Of a stretch of DNA of 9,228 nucleotides, positions 1 through 6,368 are shown in pieces. Made by a program: the position numbers and the translations under genes. Source of the stretch: CAZAGD01 sp049699975 (lineage in GTDB: Bacteria; Desulfobacterota; SM23-61); the NCBI GenBank assembly GCA_049699975.1, contig JBNAWB010000144.1, forward strand, positions 1 to 9,228. The letters run 5' to 3'. The notes under the pieces are model-generated. The model did no database searches, had not been told where the DNA came from, and was given only the letters and a program-made list of their open reading frames with translations. How positions within the stretch are numbered: the stretch's first letter is position 1; each line of letters opens with the position of its first letter.

Positions 1-689
1 ACGTTCCCAATTTTAAGCGGTTCGCCAACAGAGAAGGCTTCCGTACGGAAGGCTGAATCTGTAGGTAGAGTTCCCGTACCATATATGGGAAATTTTTCTT
101 TAAGTAGGAGGGCACGGCGGACCCGGCGCAAATTAGCCAGAGATGACTTTCTCCCTAAGACTTTCTTTAGAGATTTTTCCGAACGGGCGTCGAAGGGTTC
201 CTTTCGAAAATAACTGTTGATCTGGTTTGTATCTCTAATAGGTCCGTTAATTACCGCACCTAAAGCACCATAAGACATAGCTAAAGCCGTAAGTAAGCCA
301 CCCCAAACCCCGCCACATTTCTTTTCGTTCTCGGCCGAAGTGGGAAAAGATTGATTTATGGGGGTGTCGATCACGGCTACGTCCCCAGGTTGCAAAGTGC
401 GGATAAAAGCTATTTCCCCTTTATAAGGATTAGATTTATAATCCGGGTCATCTGGGTCTTGAACAATTCGGAATGCGGCCGTATGAATGACTCCAAAAAC
501 TCGATGTTGAGGATCGGCTTCTGCGCCGGCCAGATATCTAATATCCATGGGTAGGTAATAGCAGGTGGAACCCGGCTTTTGGATACCTAAGCGATCGAGA
601 CTATCGCTGGCGTAGGCAGAGTTAATGATAGATATAGCCAGGCGCAGGCGCCTATCATCCATAAGTTCTGCATAAGTTATTTTACTCAT
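1..689 (-). CDS. RraA-like / HMG-aldolase-fold protein, C-terminus beyond the window
   Basis: The frame is open from ATG at 689 to the left edge (229 codons, no stop), so the gene is truncated by the window, not broken. Family features are visible. PGDVAVID (res. 101-108) is followed by GGVWGGLLTALAMSYGALG (126-144), then INGPIRD (147-153) with the conserved Arg152-Asp153 pair, and a late FPIYGTGTLPTD block (200-211) matching the family's FPVfarG. Members of this fold include 4-hydroxy-4-methyl-2-oxoglutarate aldolases, oxaloacetate decarboxylases and the RNase E inhibitor RraA. In metal-dependent members the Arg-Asp pair binds substrate and divalent metal. About 45 residues separate RD from the FPIYGTG block, where usual members have roughly 10-15. 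The SD AGAGGAG (703-697) lies 7 nt before the ATG and overlaps the stop of the upstream ATPase gene, implying translational coupling. I infer a cytoplasmic enzyme acting on the imported compound. The fold is fairly sure; the reaction is not. Confidence -1.
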   Translation of the reverse strand, partial: MSKITYAELMDDRRLRLAISIINSAYASDSLDRLGIQKPGSTCYYLPMDIRYLAGAEADPQHRVFGVIHTAAFRIVQDPDDPDYKSNPYKGEIAFIRTLQPGDVAVIDTPINQSFPTSAENEKKCGGVWGGLLTALAMSYGALGAVINGPIRDTNQINSYFRKEPFDARSEKSLKKVLGRKSSLANLRRVRRALLLKEKFPIYGTGTLPTDSAFRTEAFSVGEPLKIGN

Positions 690-701
690 CCCATAACTCC
701 T

Positions 702-1784
702 CTATGGCAAAATGAGACACTTTTCGGGATTAAGGAAGAGAAAGATTTCTTCTCCTTCTTTGGCGGCTATATTGTAAGAGGCTTGCGCCCTGATCAAAGT
801 ACTGTCCACATTGACGAATAGATAAAGAAAATTCCCCAAATAGGCCCTATGCATGATGGTTCCTTTGCATATGTTTTCTCTACCTTTTGGCGGTTCTTGG
901 AAAACTTCTATATCCTCCGGGCGGATAGAGGCCTGCACTTTTTGGTGCAAATTAGCCATAGCGGAATCCAGAACTCGACAAAGCAACTTTTGTTTAAATT
1001 CAGTATGCATGTACACGAGCCCTTGGGCGGGTAGAATTTCGGCCACTTCACCCGCAATAAAATTAGTGGTGCCGATAAAGTCCGCGACAAATCTCGAAGC
1101 AGGTCGCTTGTAAATTTCTTCGGCAGAGCCCACTTGCACAATGTTTCCTTTATCCATTACGGCAATCCGGTCAGATATGACCATAGCTTCAGCTTGGTCG
1201 TGCGTAACGTAAACCGTGGTTATATGCATCCGCCGAACCAAGCTTTTTATTTCAAAGCGCATCTTTTCTCGAAGTTTGGCATCCAGATTACTTAGCGGCT
1301 CATCGAGGAGGAGTACTTTAGGATTCCTGACCAAAGCTCTGGCCAAGGCCACTCTTTGTTGCTGACCACCGCTGAGCTGTCCCGGGTATCTATCACCTAA
1401 TCCGGCCAGGTCAACCGAAGCAAGTATCTCGGCCACTTTCTCTTTGATAGTGGCGGCCGGAAGTTTCTGAAGTTTAAGCCCATAAGCTATGTTATCAAAG
1501 ACCCGCATATGCGGCCAGACGGCGTAATTTTGGAATACCATCCCAATTTCTCTTTTGGCTGGCGGAATGAACCCCTGGGAGAACATTGGTTGGCCATCGA
1601 TAATGACATCTCCCGCATCTGGCTTCTCTAATCCAGCAATACAGCGCAAAGTAGTGGTCTTGCCGCATCCGCTGGGACCAAGAAGAGTCAGTATTTCTCC
1701 TTTTTGTATTTCCAAATCTATATTATTAACTGCAATTACATTGCCAAATTTTTTAAAGAGATTCCTAATCTCGATGAAGGCCAT
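702..1784 (-). CDS. ABC transporter ATP-binding protein (Fe3+/AEP/polyamine-type importer family)
   Basis: This 360-residue protein is the cytoplasmic ATPase that powers the transporter encoded just upstream. All nucleotide-binding motifs are intact: Walker A GPSGCGKTT (res. 36-44), Q-loop Gln85 in VFQNYAVWPH, ABC signature LSGGQQQR (137-144), Walker B VLLLDEP (157-163), D-loop SNLD, and switch His195 in VTHDQAEA. Residues from about 240 to 360 form a C-terminal TOBE-type regulatory or substrate-sensing region, with IRPEDI at 287-292. Length and layout are typical of the FbpC/PotA/UgpC class. The ATG (1784) directly follows the permease stop TAG (1787-1785). Its SD GGAGG (1795-1791) lies inside the last permease codons, 6 nt from the start, so the two are probably translationally coupled. 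Motifs alone do not reveal the substrate. Fbp-like names are common for such proteins but are not justified here by the partner binding protein. Confidence -1.
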   Translation of the reverse strand: MAFIEIRNLFKKFGNVIAVNNIDLEIQKGEILTLLGPSGCGKTTTLRCIAGLEKPDAGDVIIDGQPMFSQGFIPPAKREIGMVFQNYAVWPHMRVFDNIAYGLKLQKLPAATIKEKVAEILASVDLAGLGDRYPGQLSGGQQQRVALARALVRNPKVLLLDEPLSNLDAKLREKMRFEIKSLVRRMHITTVYVTHDQAEAMVISDRIAVMDKGNIVQVGSAEEIYKRPASRFVADFIGTTNFIAGEVAEILPAQGLVYMHTEFKQKLLCRVLDSAMANLHQKVQASIRPEDIEVFQEPPKGRENICKGTIMHRAYLGNFLYLFVNVDSTLIRAQASYNIAAKEGEEIFLFLNPEKCLILP

Positions 1785-3467
1785 CTAATACCTCCCTCCA
1801 GATGAGCCCCAAGCTGCTCCTAAGATTCCTCCTCCTATTCTGGAGATAATAATCAGAAGTATAAAAATAATTACAATCATCAGGAAAGCCATTGCCCCGG
1901 CAATACCAAATTCCATGCCCCGGTGCCAGTTCAAATAAATGCCAATGGGTAAAGTCTCCCAACCTCCTCGGTAAAGGAAGATGGCGGTAGAGATTTCTTG
2001 AAAAGCCATGATGAAAAACATAACCACGCCGACGAAGACTCCTTTAAGGAGGAGAGGCAAAGAAATATTAAAGAAAGTCCGTAATTTATTGGCCCCAGAA
2101 ACCTCAGCAGCTTCTTCCAAGGAGATATCAAGCTGCAAGTAAGAAGCATGGGCCATGCGCAGAAAGTACGGCAGACGACGAACGAACAAAGAGAGAGGCA
2201 TAATAATCCAGTGCGTGGCCAAAGGAATTCCTTCCCAGAAAGCCAATAAATAGCTTACGCCCACGGCGATGCCGGGGAAGGCGAGCATAAGAGTGATGAC
2301 AAAATCAAGGGATTCTTTTCCCCGCACTTTAGTCCGGGTTATTAAATAAGCAGCGGGCAATCCAAAGATAATTCCAAATATAAGGGCGACTCCGCTGAAG
2401 ACAAAAGAGTTCTTCAACAATAGGGGACTTTCCAGAAAAATTAGGCGGAAGTTATCCAAAGTCCAGTAAGTAGGGAAAGGTTGCAATACCCAGCGCCGGG
2501 AAAAAGCAGATAAACCAAGGACTGTGGGAATGAGTAGAACTAAAAGAGCAATAAACACCATATAGGCATAGGAAAGAATGGTAATGAATATTCCTGGTTC
2601 AATTATTCTTCCTTCCAAAGTTGTGCCCTTAGAAAGGGAGGTATATTTTTTCTTTTCCACCCATCTTTTGGAGATTAAAAATATAGCCACACAAATTACC
2701 GAAGAAACGACTACGGAAACAATACCTATATATTTGCGGTACATATCGGTGAAGTGATAGGCAATATTGATATAAGCTATGGAGGGCAGAAAGTCGATTA
2801 AGCCAAAGATCAAGGGAGTTAACCAATCGGTGAAGGGCCATAAAAAAACAATTACTGCTCCCGCCAGATAATTGGGGGTGCAAAGGGGAAGAGTGATGGT
2901 CAAGAACCTTTTAAAACCCCGCGCTCCTTCTACCTCCGCGGCCTCTTCCAAAGAAGGGTCAATGTTCGTAAAACCTGCTGATAAACTAAGGACAATAAAG
3001 GGGAGAAGGTGTAAGGTTTGAATAAAGACTAAACCATGGAGTCCGTATATAAAATTTATGGGTTTACTGATTAAGCCCCATTCTAAGAGAAGTAAATTGA
3101 CTGTGCCCTGCTTGCCGAAAAAGACGATCAAGGCAAAAGCTCCAGCATAAGCGGGTAAGACTATTGGCAATAAGATGAGGGCCGTTAGGATAGTTTTCCC
3201 TTTTAATCTATACCTGGCCAGGATATAAGCCAAGGGTAAGCCTAAGAGAGTAGTAGCTATTAGAACCAGTACTCCCAAGAATAAGGTATTAGTAAAAGTT
3301 TTTAGGTAATAGGGATCTTTAAAAAAATCCAGGTAATTTTTTAGACCGAATTGGTTGGTACCCGCTATCTTAAAGCTCTCTAAGATTAAGAAGGAGAGCG
3401 GATAAATGACCAAAAGGGCCAAGATGAGCCATAAGCTTAGAGAGAGAAAGGTATTTCCTCGAGACAT
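1785..3467 (-). CDS. Fused two-domain ABC transporter permease (FbpB/SfuB-type)
   Basis: This 560-residue inner-membrane protein is a tandem fusion of two binding-protein-dependent permease domains, so one polypeptide supplies the whole translocation path. The halves meet near residues 265-295, a charged linker (RWVEKKKYTSLSKG). Each half ends with an EAA loop that docks on the ATPase: EEAAEVEGARGFKRFLTITL (res. 174-193) and EEAAEVSGANKLRTFFNISL (451-470), with the conserved G and the LP that follows. Hydrophobic segments at about 8-31, 61-85, 95-118, 142-165, 197-222, 245-266, 292-320, 352-376, 388-410, 415-430, 473-495 and 518-542 suit roughly twelve helices. Fusion is usual in the ferric-iron/AEP class. 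The SD AAGGA (3480-3476) is 8 nt before the ATG and lies 1 nt from an intercistronic hairpin. The C-terminus GSSGGRY is encoded by purine-rich codons that double as the SD of the ATPase gene. Confidence -1.
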   Translation of the reverse strand: MSRGNTFLSLSLWLILALLVIYPLSFLILESFKIAGTNQFGLKNYLDFFKDPYYLKTFTNTLFLGVLVLIATTLLGLPLAYILARYRLKGKTILTALILLPIVLPAYAGAFALIVFFGKQGTVNLLLLEWGLISKPINFIYGLHGLVFIQTLHLLPFIVLSLSAGFTNIDPSLEEAAEVEGARGFKRFLTITLPLCTPNYLAGAVIVFLWPFTDWLTPLIFGLIDFLPSIAYINIAYHFTDMYRKYIGIVSVVVSSVICVAIFLISKRWVEKKKYTSLSKGTTLEGRIIEPGIFITILSYAYMVFIALLVLLIPTVLGLSAFSRRWVLQPFPTYWTLDNFRLIFLESPLLLKNSFVFSGVALIFGIIFGLPAAYLITRTKVRGKESLDFVITLMLAFPGIAVGVSYLLAFWEGIPLATHWIIMPLSLFVRRLPYFLRMAHASYLQLDISLEEAAEVSGANKLRTFFNISLPLLLKGVFVGVVMFFIMAFQEISTAIFLYRGGWETLPIGIYLNWHRGMEFGIAGAMAFLMIVIIFILLIIISRIGGGILGAAWGSSGGRY

Positions 3468-3481
3468 AGCTATTATCCTTT

Positions 3482-3510
3482 GCTGGGGGGCGGATTTTCG
3501 GCCCCCCAGC
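3482..3510 (-). promoter_or_regulatory. Intercistronic stem-loop between binding protein and permease genes
   Basis: A perfect 10-bp inverted repeat, GCTGGGGGGC (3482-3491) and GCCCCCCAGC (3501-3510), encloses a 9-nt loop. It is GC-rich and would fold strongly in RNA. In the minus-strand transcript it is followed by the permease SD and start, with no U-run, so it does not look like a full intrinsic terminator. Placed between a binding-protein gene and its permease, such a hairpin commonly protects the upstream mRNA from 3' decay and gives excess binding protein, as at malE-malF. That role is inferred here. It may also limit ribosome access to the adjoining SD. Confidence -1.
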
Positions 3511-3567
3511 TGCCTTAACTAAACTTAAGCTTCCCCATGGTGGCTTTATCTCAAATTAGCTCGATGC

Positions 3568-4878
3568 TCAACGAGAACCACTAACTAATAATGATCGGGC
3601 CTCTGCGGCAGTAAGCCTTGCTTGGGCATATTGACCTTCATATTCAAAAAGGTTTCTAGCCTCTTTGATTTTCGCTTCCGCTTTTTGGACGTCCACTCCT
3701 TTCTTCTTGGCCGCGGCTATTTCTCCTTCCACTTCTTCGATCAGGAAGAGGCTGCTCTTTAGCTCGCGCCATTTACGGTATATTTCGTATTCATAATAGC
3801 GATTAACTTCATCCCACCTCTTAGCCGCCAAGTCCAAATCATAATTGACAAAGCCGACTTTCAGATCCCAAAACGAATCCACGCCCAAAGCCTCCCGCGC
3901 ATGTTTGGCCATGGCCACGCCTTCTTTTTCCCACACGGTAAATTTAATGTCTTTACGGGCCGTGAAATAGCCCCCTTCGAGAACATATTTTTGGCCAGCT
4001 ATACTAAATAGCCAATCTAAGAAAATTTTAGCATTGGCCTCATTGGGGGCGTTTTTGAGCATAGCCACAGCTTCCGGAACCAAGATGGTCTTATCAGGAA
4101 GCAGGTCGCGCACAGGATAACCATCCTTGCGGGCCACCATGGCGTTCATCTGTGGTTGAGCAATGCCAATAGGAACTTCCCCCCGGCTAACGATGTGCGT
4201 GGTGTCAACGCTGCCGGTGGAAAATCTTGCTAATTGAGCAGCCAAGAGCCGGTTATAAGCCCACCCTTCTTTCACTCCGAAAGTTTGTAAATGGATTTCT
4301 ACTGCTTCATGTTGGGTGCCTGAAGCATAGGGCAGAGTCTGCACTATTAATTCGCGATATATTGGGTTCAATAACTCTTTCCAAGTTTTCGGGGGAGGGA
4401 GTTTCAAGACTTTGAGCACTTTTTCATTATAGAGGTTGGTTACAATCCAAGGAGCAAAACAAGCCCAATAATAGCCTTCATCTTTTACTTTCATGCCGTG
4501 CCATTTATCGGGAATGACTTCCCACTCTTTTAATTTGTAAGGAACGATTAACCCTTCTTTTTTGAGAATTTCATGGGCTGGTGCCCCGGCCCCTAAGAAA
4601 ATATCAGCATCTGGTTTGCCTTTCCATGCCCGAACTTTGTCTACACAGACCGGCCAGCCTCCTGGTCTAATAAAAGTTATTTCAATGTCTTTCCCGTAAG
4701 TCTTTTTATAATAGTCTTTGAACCCCTTCATTAAACTATCAGAAAGCTCTTTGTAAATAGGCCCTACCCAGCCTATTTTTTCTTTTTGCGCCTGAGCCTC
4801 TCCTATTAAGGCCAAGGAGAAAAACAAAAAGATGGTAATTAAGATTATCCGCCCCCTAAAAAATTTCTTTTTCATCAT
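3568..4878 (-). CDS. Periplasmic solute-binding protein with C-terminal helical extension
   Basis: This is the first gene of the transporter operon and encodes the extracytoplasmic substrate receptor (436 residues). A signal peptide is clear: basic MMKKKFFRGR, a hydrophobic core at about 11-25, and an AQA-Q cleavage site near residue 30. No lipobox cysteine is present, so the product should be free in the periplasm. The mature domain (about 33-370) resembles the type 2 periplasmic proteins of the FbpA/AfuA/PhnS group: GKPDADIFLGAGAP (88-100), a YASGT-type loop (184-188), and GEVPIGIAQPQMNA (233-246). Where iron binders carry a Tyr-Tyr pair just after the GE-x-x-GI strand, this protein has QPQMN, so iron is unlikely. 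Residues about 374-436 form an Ala/Glu/Lys-rich helical hairpin not usual for the family. Two ATGs (4878, 4875) follow the SD GAAAGGAG (4890-4883) at 4 and 7 nt; the second may be the real start. Confidence -1.
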   Translation of the reverse strand: MMKKKFFRGRIILITIFLFFSLALIGEAQAQKEKIGWVGPIYKELSDSLMKGFKDYYKKTYGKDIEITFIRPGGWPVCVDKVRAWKGKPDADIFLGAGAPAHEILKKEGLIVPYKLKEWEVIPDKWHGMKVKDEGYYWACFAPWIVTNLYNEKVLKVLKLPPPKTWKELLNPIYRELIVQTLPYASGTQHEAVEIHLQTFGVKEGWAYNRLLAAQLARFSTGSVDTTHIVSRGEVPIGIAQPQMNAMVARKDGYPVRDLLPDKTILVPEAVAMLKNAPNEANAKIFLDWLFSIAGQKYVLEGGYFTARKDIKFTVWEKEGVAMAKHAREALGVDSFWDLKVGFVNYDLDLAAKRWDEVNRYYEYEIYRKWRELKSSLFLIEEVEGEIAAAKKKGVDVQKAEAKIKEARNLFEYEGQYAQARLTAAEARSLLVSGSR

Positions 4879-4892
4879 AGATCTCCTTTCTA

Positions 4893-4905
4893 TCCCTATT
4901 AGGGA
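4893..4905. repeat. Perfect short inverted repeat next to the binding-protein SD
   Basis: TCCCTA-T-TAGGGA is a perfect palindrome with 6-bp arms around a single central base. Its edge is 2 nt from the SD GAAAGGAG (4883-4890) of the solute-binding protein gene. A one-base loop disfavours an RNA hairpin and favours a DNA-binding dimer site, but chance cannot be excluded at this length. Confidence -1.
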
Positions 4906-5068
4906 ATTATTAATTTTTTGGCCATTTATTCCTTCAAGAAAATTCCTTGGGAAGGAGATGATATAGCAAGTTAATCTGCAAGGCTGAAAAATAAATGGGG
5001 AGAAATTTTCTGAACATGAAAGTAAATAAAAAAAGTTTAGCAGATTTCTCGCATACGATCTTGCTTTC

Positions 5069-5083
5069 GATATTGATAATATC
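5069..5083. promoter_or_regulatory. Candidate operator, inverted repeat over the -10 box
   Basis: GATATT-GAT-AATATC is a perfect 6-bp inverted repeat with a 3-bp centre. It covers the TATTAT -10 hexamer (5081-5076) of the minus-strand promoter. A repressor binding here would block RNA polymerase. The site is also AT-rich, as promoter regions are, so part of the symmetry could be coincidental. Confidence -1.
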
Positions 5084-5105
5084 TTAGACGTTTAAAAGGT
5101 GTCAA
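5076..5105 (-). promoter_or_regulatory. Sigma70-type promoter for the transporter operon
   Basis: Read on the minus strand, a consensus -35 TTGACA (5105-5100) is followed after 18 nt by TATTAT (5081-5076), a 5/6 match to the -10 consensus. AT-rich sequence (AAATTAATA) lies just upstream of the -35 box and could act as an UP element. The expected start near 5069 would give a leader of about 190 nt before the binding-protein ATG. This is the best promoter I found in the divergent region. Confidence -1.
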
Positions 5106-5133
5106 TATTAATTTGAGCTCTGACGGAAACCCT

Positions 5134-5168
5134 CCTCTGCTTCCATCTTTTCTAAAGAGGGGCAGAGG
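5134..5168. repeat. Imperfect 35-nt hairpin upstream of the DUF1786 gene
   Basis: Outer arms CCTCTGC (5134-5140) and GCAGAGG (5162-5168) pair perfectly. Inner arms TCTTT (5146-5150) and AAAGA (5154-5158) close a TCT loop, and CC/GG (5143-5144 with 5159-5160) can pair between them, leaving small bulges. No T-run follows on either strand, so it is not a standard terminator. It could be a folded element in the plus-strand leader, a protein site, or a decayed miniature repeat. Confidence -1.
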
Positions 5169-5266
5169 GAGATTAAGCAAATTAGGCAGAAATTAAAAGC
5201 GATCAATGGCCAGTTTTCCTATCTATTGCTTTTTCCCTTTTCTTCATGCTAATTTTTTAAAATAAA

Positions 5267-5275
5267 GGGGGGGGG
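5267..5275 (+). promoter_or_regulatory. G9 tract forming the ribosome-binding site
   Basis: AAA followed by nine G residues ends two bases before the ATG at 5278. The purine tract AAGGGG at its left end would sit about 7 nt from the start and serve as SD. Length changes in such a homopolymer by strand slippage would alter SD spacing without changing the protein. Confidence -1.
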
Positions 5276-5277
5276 AA

Positions 5278-6315
5278 ATGAGTTTCCCACAAAAAATTCT
5301 GGCCATAGACATTGGGGGAGGAACCCAAGATATTCTCCTTTATGAGGAAGGTAAACCCATTGAAAATTGTGCGCAAATGATTCTTCCCTCTCCCACCCAG
5401 TTGGTGGCCCAAAAAATTTCCTGGGCTACTTCGCTAAAGAAGAATATTTTTTTAAATGGTAATACTATGGGGGGAGGAGCTTGCACTTGGGCTTTAGAAA
5501 ATCATCTACGCGCGGGACTAAAAGTGGCCGCGACTAAGCTGGCGGCCCTCACTTTTCATGATAACTTAGAAGTAGTCCAGAAAAAGGGAATAAAAATTAC
5601 GAATGTTCGTCCGGCAGGCTGGCCAGTGATCACTTTAGGTGATGTGCAAATCTCTAAATTAGAAAAGATTTTTCGGGAATATGGGCTCCAATTGCCAGAA
5701 AATATGGCGATTGCGGTTCAAGATCATGGTTTTAACCCGCGAGGCAGCAACCGTCTTTTCCGCTTTCGCTATTGGCAAAGATTTATTCTTCAAGGAGGAA
5801 ATCTAAAAAACTTAATTTATAAAAAGCCACCCCCTTTTATGACCCGGATGCTGGCCGTGAAGAGAGATGCTCCGGCAGCTTATTTAATGGACACTTGTGC
5901 GGCAGCTATTTGGGGAATTCTCTGCGATCCGCGGGTAAAGGAGGAACAAGAAAAAGGCTTCATTGCTGTAAATTTAGGTAACCAGCACACCTTGGGCGCT
6001 CTGGTTCAGGGCGAACGTATCTGGGGCATCTTCGAACATCATACAGGGAGGCTAGCGCCTGAAAAAATCAAATCTATTTTGAAAGATTTTGCCGCTGGGG
6101 AATTGGGCCATGAAAAAATAATGAATGACGGTGGTCATGGGTGTTTTCTGAGTCCTTATTTCCCCCAAAAGAAAAAATTCTCTTTTGTCGCCGTAACTGG
6201 CCCTCAAAGAAATTTAGTCGCCGGGCTTAAATACTACCAAGCAGTCCCTTACGGTGATATGATGTTGACTGGCTGCTTTGGTTTAGTGGCTGCTCTAAAA
6301 GCTATAGAAACATGA
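5278..6315 (+). CDS. DUF1786-type ASKHA-fold protein of unknown function
   Basis: This 345-residue protein resembles the DUF1786 family, often labelled 'pyruvate formate-lyase activating enzyme-related' although it has no radical-SAM CxxxCxxC cluster. The N-terminus KILAIDIGGGTQDILLYEEG (res. 6-25) is a phosphate-1-type loop of the actin/sugar-kinase/Hsp70 (ASKHA) fold, with Asp11 and Asp18 well placed. A second such motif, AVNLGNQHTLGALVQGERIW (230-249), suits phosphate-2. Other distinctive blocks are GNTMGGGACTWALENHLRAG (61-80), VQDHGFNPRGSNR (147-159), MDTCAAAIWGIL (204-215) and the C-terminal GDMMLTGCFGL (326-336). No signal peptide or membrane segment is seen, so it should be cytoplasmic. 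ATP binding is inferred from the fold; substrate and partner are unknown. It is divergent from the transporter operon and lies 53 bp before ligA. The ATG is preceded by a G9 ribosome-binding site. Confidence -1.
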   Translation: MSFPQKILAIDIGGGTQDILLYEEGKPIENCAQMILPSPTQLVAQKISWATSLKKNIFLNGNTMGGGACTWALENHLRAGLKVAATKLAALTFHDNLEVVQKKGIKITNVRPAGWPVITLGDVQISKLEKIFREYGLQLPENMAIAVQDHGFNPRGSNRLFRFRYWQRFILQGGNLKNLIYKKPPPFMTRMLAVKRDAPAAYLMDTCAAAIWGILCDPRVKEEQEKGFIAVNLGNQHTLGALVQGERIWGIFEHHTGRLAPEKIKSILKDFAAGELGHEKIMNDGGHGCFLSPYFPQKKKFSFVAVTGPQRNLVAGLKYYQAVPYGDMMLTGCFGLVAALKAIET

Positions 6316-6368
6316 AGTTTAGGCGCCAATTTGCTTACTAAAAGCGAAGAAAGGAGCAATAGGCAACT

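Larger units (their letters stand above)
4879..5277. other. Divergent intergenic region, 399 bp
   Basis: No convincing gene lies between the two divergent start codons. The region contains the minus-strand promoter with its overlapping inverted repeat (5069-5105), a palindrome beside the binding-protein SD (4893-4905), a short TCCTT-GGG-AAGGA hairpin (4944-4956) within the predicted leader, an imperfect long hairpin (5134-5168), and the G9/SD of the plus-strand gene. ATTCCTT occurs twice, 14 bp apart (4928 and 4942). I could not match the leader to any riboswitch class. A plus-strand promoter is unclear: the best candidate, TTGCTT (5226-5231) with GCTAAT (5248-5253), is weak. Confidence -1.

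Noticed and set aside
351..554. Plus-strand frame of 67 codons over the RraA-like gene.
   Set aside because: It lies antisense to a frame with clear family motifs and an SD, and its own translation shows no recognisable pattern.
1..689. Calling the RraA-like gene the RNase E activity regulator rraA.
   Set aside because: That role is established for a narrow enterobacterial group. Operon context and the extra internal segment argue for an enzyme of the wider family.
702..4878. Naming the operon fbpABC (ferric iron uptake).
   Set aside because: The superfamily match is sound, but the receptor lacks the visible tyrosine pair and a metabolic enzyme is co-transcribed, so the specific symbol is not supported.
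4934..5017. A 27-codon minus-strand frame in the transporter leader (possible leader peptide).
   Set aside because: No SD precedes its ATG and it has no run of regulatory codons; an opening this short is expected by chance.
5061..5101. Plus-strand promoter using TTGCTT or TTGATA in the divergent region.
   Set aside because: No acceptable -10 hexamer occurs at 16-18 nt from either; the same bases fit the minus-strand promoter much better.
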